Assembly: GCA_902781315.1 (NCBI GenBank)
Contig: CACZIT010000016.1
Coordinates: 1 to 64,000 of the forward strand
DNA from: an uncultured Prevotellaceae bacterium
GTDB taxonomy: Bacteria; Bacteroidota; Bacteroidia; Bacteroidales; Bacteroidaceae
DNA: 64,000 nucleotides
Direction: 5' to 3'
This document shows, in pieces, positions 36,753 to 44,342 of the stretch (position 1 is its first letter; each line of letters starts with the position of its first letter). Below the pieces are notes generated by a model. That model made no database searches and was not told the origin of the DNA. It was given only the letters and a program-made list of their open reading frames with translations. A program made the position numbers and the translations under genes.

Positions 36753-38093
36753 GTGGACTTATCAAACCTGCAAAACATAAGCGATCTCGTCACCTTCCAC
36801 CCCTTGACCTTGGGAACCTTCATCGCAGCCGTCCTGGCTGTCGTGTTGTTATACGTATCTGGATTCGCCAGCGGCTCCGAAATAGCTTTTTTCAGTCTTT
36901 CGCCTTCTGACCTGGCAGAAATTGAAGAAGAAAATCATCCCGCCGACAAGCACGTGAAGGAACTTAGAGAAGATAGCGAGCGAACCCTTGCTACCATCCT
37001 GATTACCAACAACTTCGTCAATGTCACCATCATCATGCTCTGCAACTACGTCTTTGCATCGCTGGTGCAGTTCAAGGCATTGTGGATAGAGTTCTTGTGC
37101 ATCACCGTATTGCTGACGTTCCTGCTCCTGCTGTTTGGCGAAATCATGCCTAAAATTTACAGCCGACAGAACCCGCTGAAGTTCTGCCGCAGGTGTGTCT
37201 CCTTCGTGATGGCCATGCGCCGGCTGTTCTGGCCGCTGGAAAGCCTGCTGATACAGAGTGGGGCATTGGCAGAGAAAGTGGTGCAGAAAGAAAACCTCGT
37301 GCTGAGCGTCGACGATCTGGAGCAAGCACTCGAGCTCACCGACAAAGAAGACATCAAGGAGGAACAGCAGATACTGAAGGGCATCATCCGCTTTGGCGAC
37401 GAAACAGCCAAGGAAGTCATGACGAGCCGTCAGGACATCGTAGACCTCGACATACGCAGTTCCTACACTGAAGTACTGCAATGCGTCGTGGAAAACAACT
37501 ACAGCCGCATCCCCGTCTATCAGGACAACACCGACAACATCCGGGGCGTGCTCTACATCAAAGACCTGCTGCCGCACCTCTCCAAGCCCGCCAATTTCCG
37601 TTGGCAGAGCCTGATCAGGCCCCCGTATTTCGTGCCTGAAACGAAAAAGATTGACGACCTGCTGCGTGAGTTTCAGGAGAACAAGGTGCACATCGCCATT
37701 GTCGTAGATGAGTTTGGAGGCACCAGCGGCCTGGTGACGCTCGAGGACATCCTCGAAGAGATTGTGGGCGAAATCAACGACGAGTTCGACGAGGAAGAGC
37801 GCAACTACTCCAAGCTGAACTACAACACCTATATCTTCGAAGGCAAGACCCTGCTGAGCGACTTCTGCAAAATCATCAACGTCCCCGACGATGAGTTTGC
37901 CGACGTCGAGGGCGATGCCGACTCGCTTGCCGGCCTGCTGCTTGAGTTGAAAGGCGACTTCCCCAGCATGCACGAAATGATAGAATACTCTCGATACACA
38001 TTCGAAGTGCTGGCTGTAGAAGGTCGTCGCATCAGCCGCATCAAGGTTGTCATTCAAGATCCCCCCACGCTCCATTCCCATCAGTCCCAATAA
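36753..38093 (+). CDS. gldE: GldE-like CBS/CorC-domain membrane protein
   Basis: A 446-residue protein of the hemolysin C / CorC family, called GldE in Bacteroidota. An N-terminal membrane domain (DUF21-like, about residues 20-190 with SGSEIAFFSLSPSDLAEIEE and LLLLFGEIMPKIYSRQNP) is followed by two CBS domains (about 205-330; VVDEFGGTSGLVTLEDILEEIVGEI) and a CorC_HlyC C-terminal domain (355-440). It was named for gliding motility but also occurs in non-gliding species, so a metal-transport-related role is possible. The start is GTG at 36753. Confidence 0.9.
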   Translation: MDLSNLQNISDLVTFHPLTLGTFIAAVLAVVLLYVSGFASGSEIAFFSLSPSDLAEIEEENHPADKHVKELREDSERTLATILITNNFVNVTIIMLCNYVFASLVQFKALWIEFLCITVLLTFLLLLFGEIMPKIYSRQNPLKFCRRCVSFVMAMRRLFWPLESLLIQSGALAEKVVQKENLVLSVDDLEQALELTDKEDIKEEQQILKGIIRFGDETAKEVMTSRQDIVDLDIRSSYTEVLQCVVENNYSRIPVYQDNTDNIRGVLYIKDLLPHLSKPANFRWQSLIRPPYFVPETKKIDDLLREFQENKVHIAIVVDEFGGTSGLVTLEDILEEIVGEINDEFDEEERNYSKLNYNTYIFEGKTLLSDFCKIINVPDDEFADVEGDADSLAGLLLELKGDFPSMHEMIEYSRYTFEVLAVEGRRISRIKVVIQDPPTLHSHQSQ

Positions 38094-38101
38094 AGATACA
38101 G

Positions 38102-38140
38102 GGTCCCGTTTGCACATTGCATCGGGACCTTCTTCGTTTT
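38102..38140 (+). terminator. gldE terminator
   Basis: GGTCCCG (38102-38108) pairs with CGGGACC (38123-38129) across a 14-nt loop, followed by a T-rich tail (TTCTTCGTTTT). It starts 8 bases after the gldE stop. Confidence 0.85.
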
Positions 38141-38147
38141 ATTGCGG

Positions 38148-38179
38148 TCGGAAAAAGGTGTCATAACACCCTTCTCCGA
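38148..38179. repeat. imperfect hairpin
   Basis: TCGGA...GGTGT and ACACC...TCCGA form an interrupted inverted repeat with a CATA loop, just beyond the gldE terminator. No gene is attached to it. Confidence 0.5.
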
Positions 38180-38229
38180 TTACAGATTACAGTTTTGTAG
38201 GGAATAGGTAAATGAGGGTAGAATAAAGG

Positions 38230-38252
38230 TTACTATTTATATATAATAGTAA
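38230..38252. repeat. small AT-rich inverted repeat
   Basis: TTACTATT and AATAGTAA are perfect reverse complements around TATATAT. It lies in the gene-free stretch after gldE. The function is unknown. Confidence 0.6.
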
Positions 38253-38404
38253 ATACTTTTACTTACATATTTTTATCATTTCCGAGTTCACCACCCTGAA
38301 TGATGGGCTCATAAAATTTGTAAGTTTCTTGATTTATTCGTAACTAGCATTGTCAATGTTAAAGCGAGGGACGTTGACGGAAAAGTACGTGCGAAAGGTG
38401 GTCT

Positions 38405-38472
38405 ACCCCCCAATCCCTAAAACCTAACCCTAAAACCCACCTAACCCCTAAACCCCAACCCCTCCCGAGGGG
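38405..38472 (-). repeat. telomere-like G-rich tract
   Basis: The plus strand reads runs of CCCTAA, CCTAAAA and CCCCTAAA units. On the minus strand this is many GGG or GGGG runs separated by TTA, TTTA and TTTTA, a pattern able to form G-quadruplexes. It ends at the small hairpin CCCCTCCCGAGGGG. Similar intergenic tracts occur in Bacteroidota genomes, but I cannot name this one. Confidence 0.7.
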
Positions 38473-38505
38473 AGCGTAGTTATCTCTCAGCGCCGTTACA
38501 ACTAT

Positions 38506-38637
38506 GGAGGCATGCTCTATCGCATGCGGAGTGCGCTTCCTTAATCTCTGGAGCATAGCTCTGCTTCGTGCGAAACATTCTTCAAAAACCTACGGAGCTG
38601 TGCTCTGCATCATACGGACTACGCTTCCATCATCTGC
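38506..38637. repeat. degenerate 44-bp tandem repeat, three units
   Basis: Units start at 38506, 38550 and 38594, exactly 44 bp apart, each opening with GGAG, with TGCTCT or AGCTCT about nine bases in. Units 1 and 3 agree at roughly 70 percent and share CGCTTCC near position 29. Unit 2 is more diverged. Each unit holds an imperfect dyad around CTCTGCAT / ATACGGA. Confidence 0.55.
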
Positions 38638-38639
38638 TG

Positions 38640-38759
38640 GGAAAGGCTGCCGACATCTATTGCGACAACCTCGACTATGCAAAAGTGATCTTTGACATTT
38701 TGAGACAAAACTCCCATGTAGATAAAGTGCTGCCGGAAAGGAAAGGTCATAGCACGTAG
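38640..38759 (+). pseudogene. possible coding remnant
   Basis: The frame from about 38640 to the TAG at 38757-38759 reads GKAADIYCDNLDYAKV, then IFDILRQNSHVDKVLPERKG. Its codon choice favours G or C in the third position, like the real genes nearby. It is only about 40 codons, has no credible start of its own and runs out of the 44-bp repeats. It may be the 3' end of a lost gene. I do not recognise the family. Confidence 0.3.
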
Positions 38760-38795
38760 GTGCATGTGCAGATGTAAGGCGGCGAGCATTGCCTT

Positions 38796-38865
38796 AAAAA
38801 AAGAGTTTCCTTACCGGAACCTCTCTCTTCCGTGATTCCGTTGGGATTCGGGCACAAGAGCCAGT
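38796..38865 (-). pseudogene. decayed tRNA-Arg 3' end with its terminator
   Basis: Bases 38826-38850 match 38955-38979 at all 25 positions: the 3' end of the intact tRNA-Arg plus seven bases of its 3' flank. Similarity fades over the next 15 bases (about 10 of 15). The adjacent minus-strand hairpin (GAGAGGTTCC / GGAAACTC plus T7, about 38796-38826) parallels the terminator of the intact tRNA. So a tRNA end and terminator were duplicated and one copy decayed. It lacks the 5' half and cannot be functional. Confidence 0.7.
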
Positions 38866-38913
38866 GCGTTTTGGTTGGGGAAAGAAAAAGAGAGGATAAC
38901 AAAAGAGAACTAC

Positions 38914-38950
38914 ATAAAAAAAGAGAGTTCCAATTTTTGAAACCCTCTCA
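38914..38950 (-). terminator. tRNA-Arg terminator
   Basis: On the minus strand GAGAGGGTTTC pairs imperfectly with GGAACTCTC around an AT-rich loop and is followed by TTTTTTT. It stands 12 bases past the tRNA-Arg 3' end. Confidence 0.75.
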
Positions 38951-38961
38951 CTAATCTTCCG

Positions 38962-39035
38962 TGATTCCGTTGGGATTCGAACCCAAGACCCACAGCTTAG
39001 AAGGCTGTTGCTCTATCCAACTGAGCTACGGAACC
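38962..39035 (-). tRNA. tRNA-Arg (anticodon TCT)
   Basis: A 74-nt cloverleaf with acceptor GGTTCCG / CGGAATC, D-arm AGCTCAGTTGGATAGAGC, anticodon loop CTTCTAA (TCT) and T-arm TTGGG-TTCGAAT-CCCAA. The discriminator is A and CCA is not encoded. A -7-like TACCTTTG on the minus strand (39061-39068) lies upstream, between the tRNA and the TPR-protein stop. Confidence 0.95.
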
Positions 39036-39100
39036 AGCATCCTTATGCAGTTTGCGGCTGCAAAGGTACGAAAAAGATTGCGAATGTGGAAACTTTTTCG

Positions 39101-40759
39101 TCACTTTTTGTATTTTTCTATGAGGGCATCGGCACGCTCGTCGCCGAGTTCCTTGGCTTTGCCGAGTGCTTGCAGGGCTTCGGCCTTCTGTTTCAGCTCG
39201 CCGTGAGCAATGCCTTTCACGATATATGGGTCGGCATAGTCGGGTTCGAGCTGGATACATAGGTCGGCCGTGCGGATGGCATCTTCCAGTTGGTTGACGC
39301 GCAGTTGCAGGGATGCCATCTCGGCATAGTAGGTGGGCTCGGTGCGATTCAGCACGATGGCGTGGGCAATGTCCTGCAGGGCCTGTTGGTATTGGCGTAT
39401 GCGCGACTCGGCCTTGTACTTGATGTAGTAGAAGTCGTGGCTGCCCCGGCCGTAGGTGAGCGTGTCGTACTTGTTGTAGTCCTGCACGGCTCGGCGCACC
39501 TGTCCTGCCTGGTCGAGCAGTCGGCCGCGTGCGAGGTAGTAGGGGGCACTGATAGACTGGTCTGGATTGACAGAGACGGCGCTGTCGAGTAGGGCGATGA
39601 TTTGCTCGGGAGTGGCTCCCAGATGAGTCTGGCACTGGGCTGCTTCGTAGAAGAGTTCGCCGTTACGAATGTCGCTTTTTGTGAGGGCCATAAATCGCTG
39701 GTAGGCATCATCGTATTGGCCCTGGGCAAAGACTATCTGCGCCTGTTGGTGGCTATAGACGCTGAGGGGCTTGATGGCGTAGGCTTCGTTGGCCTGGCTG
39801 AGGGCTTTCTGCAGACTCCAGTCGCCGTAGGTGGTGTCGGGGTGGTAGAGTTGCTGCTGATAGATGAGCGAGGAATAGGCCGAGTGGGCTTCGTCCTTGT
39901 CGGCACAGCTGCTGATGGCCTGCTGCATGGTGGCGTCGGCTCCTGCGTAGTCGAGTTGAGCGAGCTGTCGCTGGGCACGCGAAGAATAGCCGTCGATGGC
40001 AGTTGGGAACTGGGCAATGAAGTCGGCCACGTAGGCATCGTAGGCAGCTGTGTCGGACTTTTCGCCCGCCATCATGAGGGTGAGCCGTGCTTCGTTGAGG
40101 TCGTGCGGCAGAGCCGTGCGAATGGAGGTCTGGCGCAGCAGGGGCTCGTTGATGGTGAGGCCTCTTGTCTCGAAGGAATTGGCAAAGCGCACGTCGGTGG
40201 CATGTACCTCGGAATCGGTCTTTGAGAGCTGGCAGAGGGCCACAATCTCGCCGTTCTGATTGACAAAAGGACAGTCGGCCGTATTGTCGGCTGTATGGCC
40301 GTCGAAGATGTAGTAGCCATAGCCGTCCATGAAGGTTTCAACATTCTTCACAGTGTATTGCTTGGCAGGGGCTTTCTTCACGGAGTACCCCAGGAGCCAC
40401 AACTTTTGCCCTGCGGCCGAATTTTTCTGTGCCAGGGGAACCGACGTGCTGGTACCTTCCACGCGGAAGCGGCATACGTCATAGAGTTCGTTGGCACCGT
40501 AGATGGCCTGTACGTCGTGTTGCTGTCCGTTGGCATCGATGACGACAGCGCGTGCTGCCCCGACAAATGGTTTCCAGGAGCTCACGGCTTCTCCGTTGCT
40601 GCCTGTAAAGACGCCATGAGTGGTGCCGATGATAGAGCCGTCGGCAGCAAAGGTTGTGAGTGTAAACACGCTTTTGCCTGCTTTCTGTACGGCTGCGGGC
40701 TGGCCTTGTGCGGCTATGGAGATGGCCGCTACGGCAAGGAGTATGATTAGTTTCTTCAT
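39101..40759 (-). CDS. secreted trypsin-like / TPR repeat protein, protease site apparently lost
   Basis: A 552-residue protein with a signal peptide (residues 1-19, cut after AQG). Residues 25-210 have the strand pattern of a trypsin-like (HtrA/DegP-type) barrel, beginning VQKAGKSVFTLTTFAADGSIIGTTHGVF. The His position reads SSWKPF instead of TAAH, and the usual GNSGGP is replaced by ADCPFVNQNGE, so the catalytic residues seem absent. Residues 225-550 are TPR repeats (DYAGADATMQQAI, AVQDYNKYDTL, DAIRTADLCIQLEPDYADPY). It probably works as a periplasmic binding scaffold. No consensus promoter was found upstream. Confidence 0.75.
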   Translation of the reverse strand: MKKLIILLAVAAISIAAQGQPAAVQKAGKSVFTLTTFAADGSIIGTTHGVFTGSNGEAVSSWKPFVGAARAVVIDANGQQHDVQAIYGANELYDVCRFRVEGTSTSVPLAQKNSAAGQKLWLLGYSVKKAPAKQYTVKNVETFMDGYGYYIFDGHTADNTADCPFVNQNGEIVALCQLSKTDSEVHATDVRFANSFETRGLTINEPLLRQTSIRTALPHDLNEARLTLMMAGEKSDTAAYDAYVADFIAQFPTAIDGYSSRAQRQLAQLDYAGADATMQQAISSCADKDEAHSAYSSLIYQQQLYHPDTTYGDWSLQKALSQANEAYAIKPLSVYSHQQAQIVFAQGQYDDAYQRFMALTKSDIRNGELFYEAAQCQTHLGATPEQIIALLDSAVSVNPDQSISAPYYLARGRLLDQAGQVRRAVQDYNKYDTLTYGRGSHDFYYIKYKAESRIRQYQQALQDIAHAIVLNRTEPTYYAEMASLQLRVNQLEDAIRTADLCIQLEPDYADPYIVKGIAHGELKQKAEALQALGKAKELGDERADALIEKYKK

Positions 40760-40816
40760 TGTTTTCCTTTTCTTAAGTGTGCTATGCTATTGATTAAGCT
40801 TTTAGGGGGGATTGGT

Positions 40817-42481
40817 TTAGTCGTGGGACGATAACAGTTCTTTCGCATTGCTGATGGCAGCGTCGGTGACGTTGCTGCCGCTGAGCATCTGGGCTATTTC
40901 AAGCACGCGCTCGTCGGCCGAGAGCCTGACCATGTGGCTGAGCGTGCCGGAGGGGGTCTCCTGCTTGGTGACACGATAGTGGGCAGTGCCTTGGGCTGCA
41001 ATCTGCGGAAGGTGGGTGATGCTGATGACCTGCCGCTCGGCGCGGCCCATTTCTTTCATGATTTGGGCCATCTGTTCAGCCACACGGCCGCTGACTCCGG
41101 TGTCTATCTCGTCGAAGATGATGGTGGGCAACTTGACGGCTCCGCTGATCATGGCTTTCAGCGACAGCATGACACGTGCAATTTCACCACCCGACGCCAC
41201 TTCGCTGACGGGCTGCAGGTCCGTGCTCTTGTTGGCGCTGAAGCGGAACGACACCCTGTCGGCTCCATCGGCCGAAAGGGGCTTGTCGCGGAGCGTCACT
41301 TCAAATCGGACGTTGGGAATGCCCAGGGGCACGAGGCGGCTCTTCATCTCCTTTTCAACCTTCAGCGCAGCCTTCGAGCGTATGGCTGTGAGGCGAGCGG
41401 CACAACTGCGGCACTGCTCTTCCAACTGGCCTACGCGGGCCTGCTGCTCCTGCAGCTGCTCGTCGCTGTTGTCGACCTGTGCCAGTTGGCCGTCAATCTG
41501 CTCCTTGATGGCGAGCAGGGCTTCTATGGAGTCGACGTGATACTTCTTCTGAAGCGTGTAGATGAGGTCGAGCCGCTCGTTGACCTCTTCCTGTCGGCGG
41601 GGATCGAAGTCTATGCTCTCCAGCTTGTCGCTGACGTCGGAGGCAATGTCTTTCAGGTCTATGTAGTCAGCCTCCACACGCGATGCCAGTTCGCCGGCAG
41701 GAGCATAGACACGCTCTACGGCACGCAGCTGGCTGGTGAGCATGCGCAGGCGGTTGACCAGGCCAATGCCTTCAGCATGGAGTAGGGTGTCGGCCTCGAA
41801 GAACGCCGACTTAATTTCCTCAGCATGGTTCATGAGCTCGCTTTCCTGTTCCAACTCCTCCTGCTCGTCAGCGACGAGGCAGGCTTCAGCCAATTCATGC
41901 TGCTGGAAACGCAGGAAATCCTCGTTGTCGCGGCTCTGCTGCACAGAGGCACGCAGCTGCTCCAGTTTGCGTAGGGCCGACTGCCACTCGGCGTAAGCCT
42001 TGCCATAAGCGTCGCGCTGCTGCTCGTCGCCGGCAATGATGTCGACCACGCTCAGCTGGAAGTCTTCCTTCCGCAGCAGCAGGTTCTGGTGTTGGCTGTG
42101 AATGTCGACAAGGCGTTCGCCCAACTCACGCATCTGGGCCAGCGAGACAGGGGTGTCGTTGATGAAAGCGCGGCTCTTGCCGCTGGCAGAGAGTTCGCGC
42201 CGGATGATGCAGTCGGATTCGTCGAACTCCAGGTCGTTGGCCTCGAAGAAAGCACCCAGCCGGTAGCGGCTGAGGTCGAAATGAGCTTCGATGACACAGC
42301 GTTCAGCACCACTCCTTACGAGTCGGCTCTCAGCCCTGTTGCCCAGCAGCAGGCCAATGGCTCCGAGGATGATGCTCTTGCCGGCACCTGTTTCACCCGT
42401 GATGACGGAAAAACCCGACTCAAAGTCGATACGAAGTTCGTCGATGAGTGTAAAATTCTTGATATAAAGCTGTCTGAGCAT
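40817..42481 (-). CDS. recN: DNA repair protein RecN
   Basis: An SMC-like ATPase that gathers double-strand break ends. Walker A GETGAGKSIILGAIG is near residue 32, the signature SGGEIARVMLSLKA near 432 and Walker B TIIFDEIDTGVSGR near 458. A central coiled coil (about 160-370) separates them. The 554-residue length is normal. Its start is three bases from the stop of the DUF4835 gene, so the two are coupled. Confidence 0.96.
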   Translation of the reverse strand: MLRQLYIKNFTLIDELRIDFESGFSVITGETGAGKSIILGAIGLLLGNRAESRLVRSGAERCVIEAHFDLSRYRLGAFFEANDLEFDESDCIIRRELSASGKSRAFINDTPVSLAQMRELGERLVDIHSQHQNLLLRKEDFQLSVVDIIAGDEQQRDAYGKAYAEWQSALRKLEQLRASVQQSRDNEDFLRFQQHELAEACLVADEQEELEQESELMNHAEEIKSAFFEADTLLHAEGIGLVNRLRMLTSQLRAVERVYAPAGELASRVEADYIDLKDIASDVSDKLESIDFDPRRQEEVNERLDLIYTLQKKYHVDSIEALLAIKEQIDGQLAQVDNSDEQLQEQQARVGQLEEQCRSCAARLTAIRSKAALKVEKEMKSRLVPLGIPNVRFEVTLRDKPLSADGADRVSFRFSANKSTDLQPVSEVASGGEIARVMLSLKAMISGAVKLPTIIFDEIDTGVSGRVAEQMAQIMKEMGRAERQVISITHLPQIAAQGTAHYRVTKQETPSGTLSHMVRLSADERVLEIAQMLSGSNVTDAAISNAKELLSSHD

Positions 42482-42484
42482 AGC

Positions 42485-43396
42485 TTATTCCTTGATTTTA
42501 TCCCAAGCGTTGCTTTGGCTGGCGTTGATGCTGAAAAGGATGTCGTATACGCTTTCTTTCTCTTTCTGAGTGCCTTTCCCTTTGTAAATGTTGGCCAGTT
42601 CGTCGCGCTTGTAGTCGGTCCATATCTGCGGCAGCATGCTCAGCGGCTTGTCCTCGTGGCACTTTTTCAGCTGCTGCTCAATGGCGGTGGTGATGGCCGT
42701 GCGGCCTCGGTCGGCATTGTTGGCCATTTCGTCGAGCCCCAGGCGGTAGTAATCGTATTGCAACTGTCGGAAGGGCTGCATGGCTCCGTCGAGGTAGTCG
42801 TTGATAATGGCAAAGCGGTTTCGGTCGTTGTCGAACGCTTTCCACCCGGGGTAGTTCAGGTTCTGGGCATTATTGGTGAGGTTCATGCAGCGTTGCAGGA
42901 CGTCTTCACCTCCCATAGGTGCGAAAGAGTCGAGATTCAGGCCTATGATAAGATAGGCATAATAGGCGATGAGAGCTGTCAGCTGGTTGTCGATGGTCTC
43001 TTCGTTGAACTCCAGCTGGTCGAACTGACTGAACTGGAAGTCGAAATTGGCATCCTTATTATTATATAAGGTAGAAGTGTAGGCAGAATTGTAGACAGGG
43101 CGGTTGGCCTGAATGAGGGCAGTACACGTGAAGGTGTTGTCGTCCTTGTTGTACTTCGTCACGGTGATGTTGAAGTTGCAGACAATGCGCTCGTTTTTCT
43201 GAAACTGCAGGTTGGTCCACTGCCGGTCGTTGATGAACTGTTCGAGGGTCTGTTGCAGACTCTCAAACACACTGGCATCCGTGCCCTGTATCTGGCTACG
43301 ATTGATCGTCACTTTCGCCTGCAGCTCTTGCGCGTGCACACTGGCCGTAGCCAACGACAGAGCCAACGTCGTCAGCCACATACGAACTATCTTCAT
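42485..43396 (-). CDS. DUF4835 family secreted protein
   Basis: A 303-residue protein with a signal peptide (cut after VHA) and the DUF4835 pattern (ELQAKVTINRSQIQGTDASVF, NERIVCNFNITV). The family occurs next to recN across Bacteroidota and has been called PorD-like in connection with type IX secretion, but its role is not established. The start at ATG 43396 (MKIVRMWLTT) was chosen to give a proper signal peptide; the 18 codons upstream are not signal-like. In many relatives coaBC precedes this gene; here the exonuclease gene does. Confidence 0.82.
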   Translation of the reverse strand: MKIVRMWLTTLALSLATASVHAQELQAKVTINRSQIQGTDASVFESLQQTLEQFINDRQWTNLQFQKNERIVCNFNITVTKYNKDDNTFTCTALIQANRPVYNSAYTSTLYNNKDANFDFQFSQFDQLEFNEETIDNQLTALIAYYAYLIIGLNLDSFAPMGGEDVLQRCMNLTNNAQNLNYPGWKAFDNDRNRFAIINDYLDGAMQPFRQLQYDYYRLGLDEMANNADRGRTAITTAIEQQLKKCHEDKPLSMLPQIWTDYKRDELANIYKGKGTQKEKESVYDILFSINASQSNAWDKIKE

Positions 43397-43439
43397 AGGC
43401 CTGTTCCTCTTCATTGTTGTTAAAAAAATCTGTCCTGCT

Positions 43440-44291
43440 TTATTTTCCAAAGTTCTTCAGCCTGATGCGGGTGAGCACCTGCTTGGTGTTGGCCGTGAAG
43501 TCGCTCGTCATCACCCAACTGTAATAGCCCGGGTCGCGGTGGAGCACGTCGGCAACGGCCCAGCCCTTGTACTTTCCGAAGTTGAACACCTCGTGCCTGA
43601 CGGCATTGCCCTCAGCGTCTTTCAGCACATTTCCCTTGGCGTCGGTCTTGTCTTTCCAAACGATGCGGCCGGCAAAGTCAACATTATCGTTGGTCTTCGA
43701 AAAAGCCGCCAGCTCGTTCATGTCATTGTTTAACACCCGCTCTGCTTCTTCCTGAACACCAGGGGCATAGCGGTCGAGTTCTGCCATGAGCACGCGGTAG
43801 GTGGCCTCTGTGTCTTGGTCGGCCCGATGGGCTTGGAAATCTTCCTCCATCTTGCGTCCGCAATAGAACTTGTAGGCTGCTGCCAGATTGCGCCGCTCCA
43901 TTTTGTGGAAGATGGTCTGCGCATCGATGAGATTGCAACGTGAGAAATCAAAGTCGATGCCTGCACGCAGGAATTCTTCAGCCAGCAGGGGCACATCGAA
44001 GTGATTGCTGTTGAATCCGGCAAAATCGCATCCTTCGAATGTCTGGCTGAGCTGTGGGGCCAGTTCCTTGAACGTAGGAGCACCAGCCACGTCTTCATTA
44101 CTGATGCCCGTCAGTGTTGTCACTTCTGCAGGGATGGGGCATTCCGGATTGACGAAAAGATTCTTTCGCTCTTCCTGTCCGTCGGGGAAGACTTTTATGT
44201 AAGATATCTGAACGATCCTGTCTTTAACAAGATCAAGCCCCGTTGTCTCCAAATCGAAGACAACGAGGGGCTTAGTAAGATTCAATTTCAT
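43440..44291 (-). CDS. DnaQ-type 3'-5' exonuclease
   Basis: A DEDDh exonuclease of 283 residues. Exo I is VFDLETTGLD (Asp and Glu), Exo II lies around GFNSNHFDVPLLAEE, and Exo III is HRADQDTEATYRVL with the His and Asp. The C-terminal 70 residues (FNFGKYKGWAVADVLHRDPGYYSW) form a small extra domain often seen behind this exonuclease in Bacteroidota. It follows dnaN on the same strand and may act in proofreading or repair. Its polymerase partner is unknown. Confidence 0.9.
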   Translation of the reverse strand: MKLNLTKPLVVFDLETTGLDLVKDRIVQISYIKVFPDGQEERKNLFVNPECPIPAEVTTLTGISNEDVAGAPTFKELAPQLSQTFEGCDFAGFNSNHFDVPLLAEEFLRAGIDFDFSRCNLIDAQTIFHKMERRNLAAAYKFYCGRKMEEDFQAHRADQDTEATYRVLMAELDRYAPGVQEEAERVLNNDMNELAAFSKTNDNVDFAGRIVWKDKTDAKGNVLKDAEGNAVRHEVFNFGKYKGWAVADVLHRDPGYYSWVMTSDFTANTKQVLTRIRLKNFGK

Positions 44292-44342
44292 TTGTTCAGA
44301 GTTGAGTTCTGTTTGTTCTTTATGCTCTTTGCCCGAGGCGCA

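Noticed and set aside
36849-38117. 422-codon minus-strand frame opposite gldE
   Set aside because: Antisense shadow; the GldE frame has membrane, CBS and CorC motifs.
38359-38556. 65-codon minus-strand frame over the G-rich tract
   Set aside because: Composition follows the telomere-like repeat (Gly, Leu, Trp, Arg); no start signal or family.
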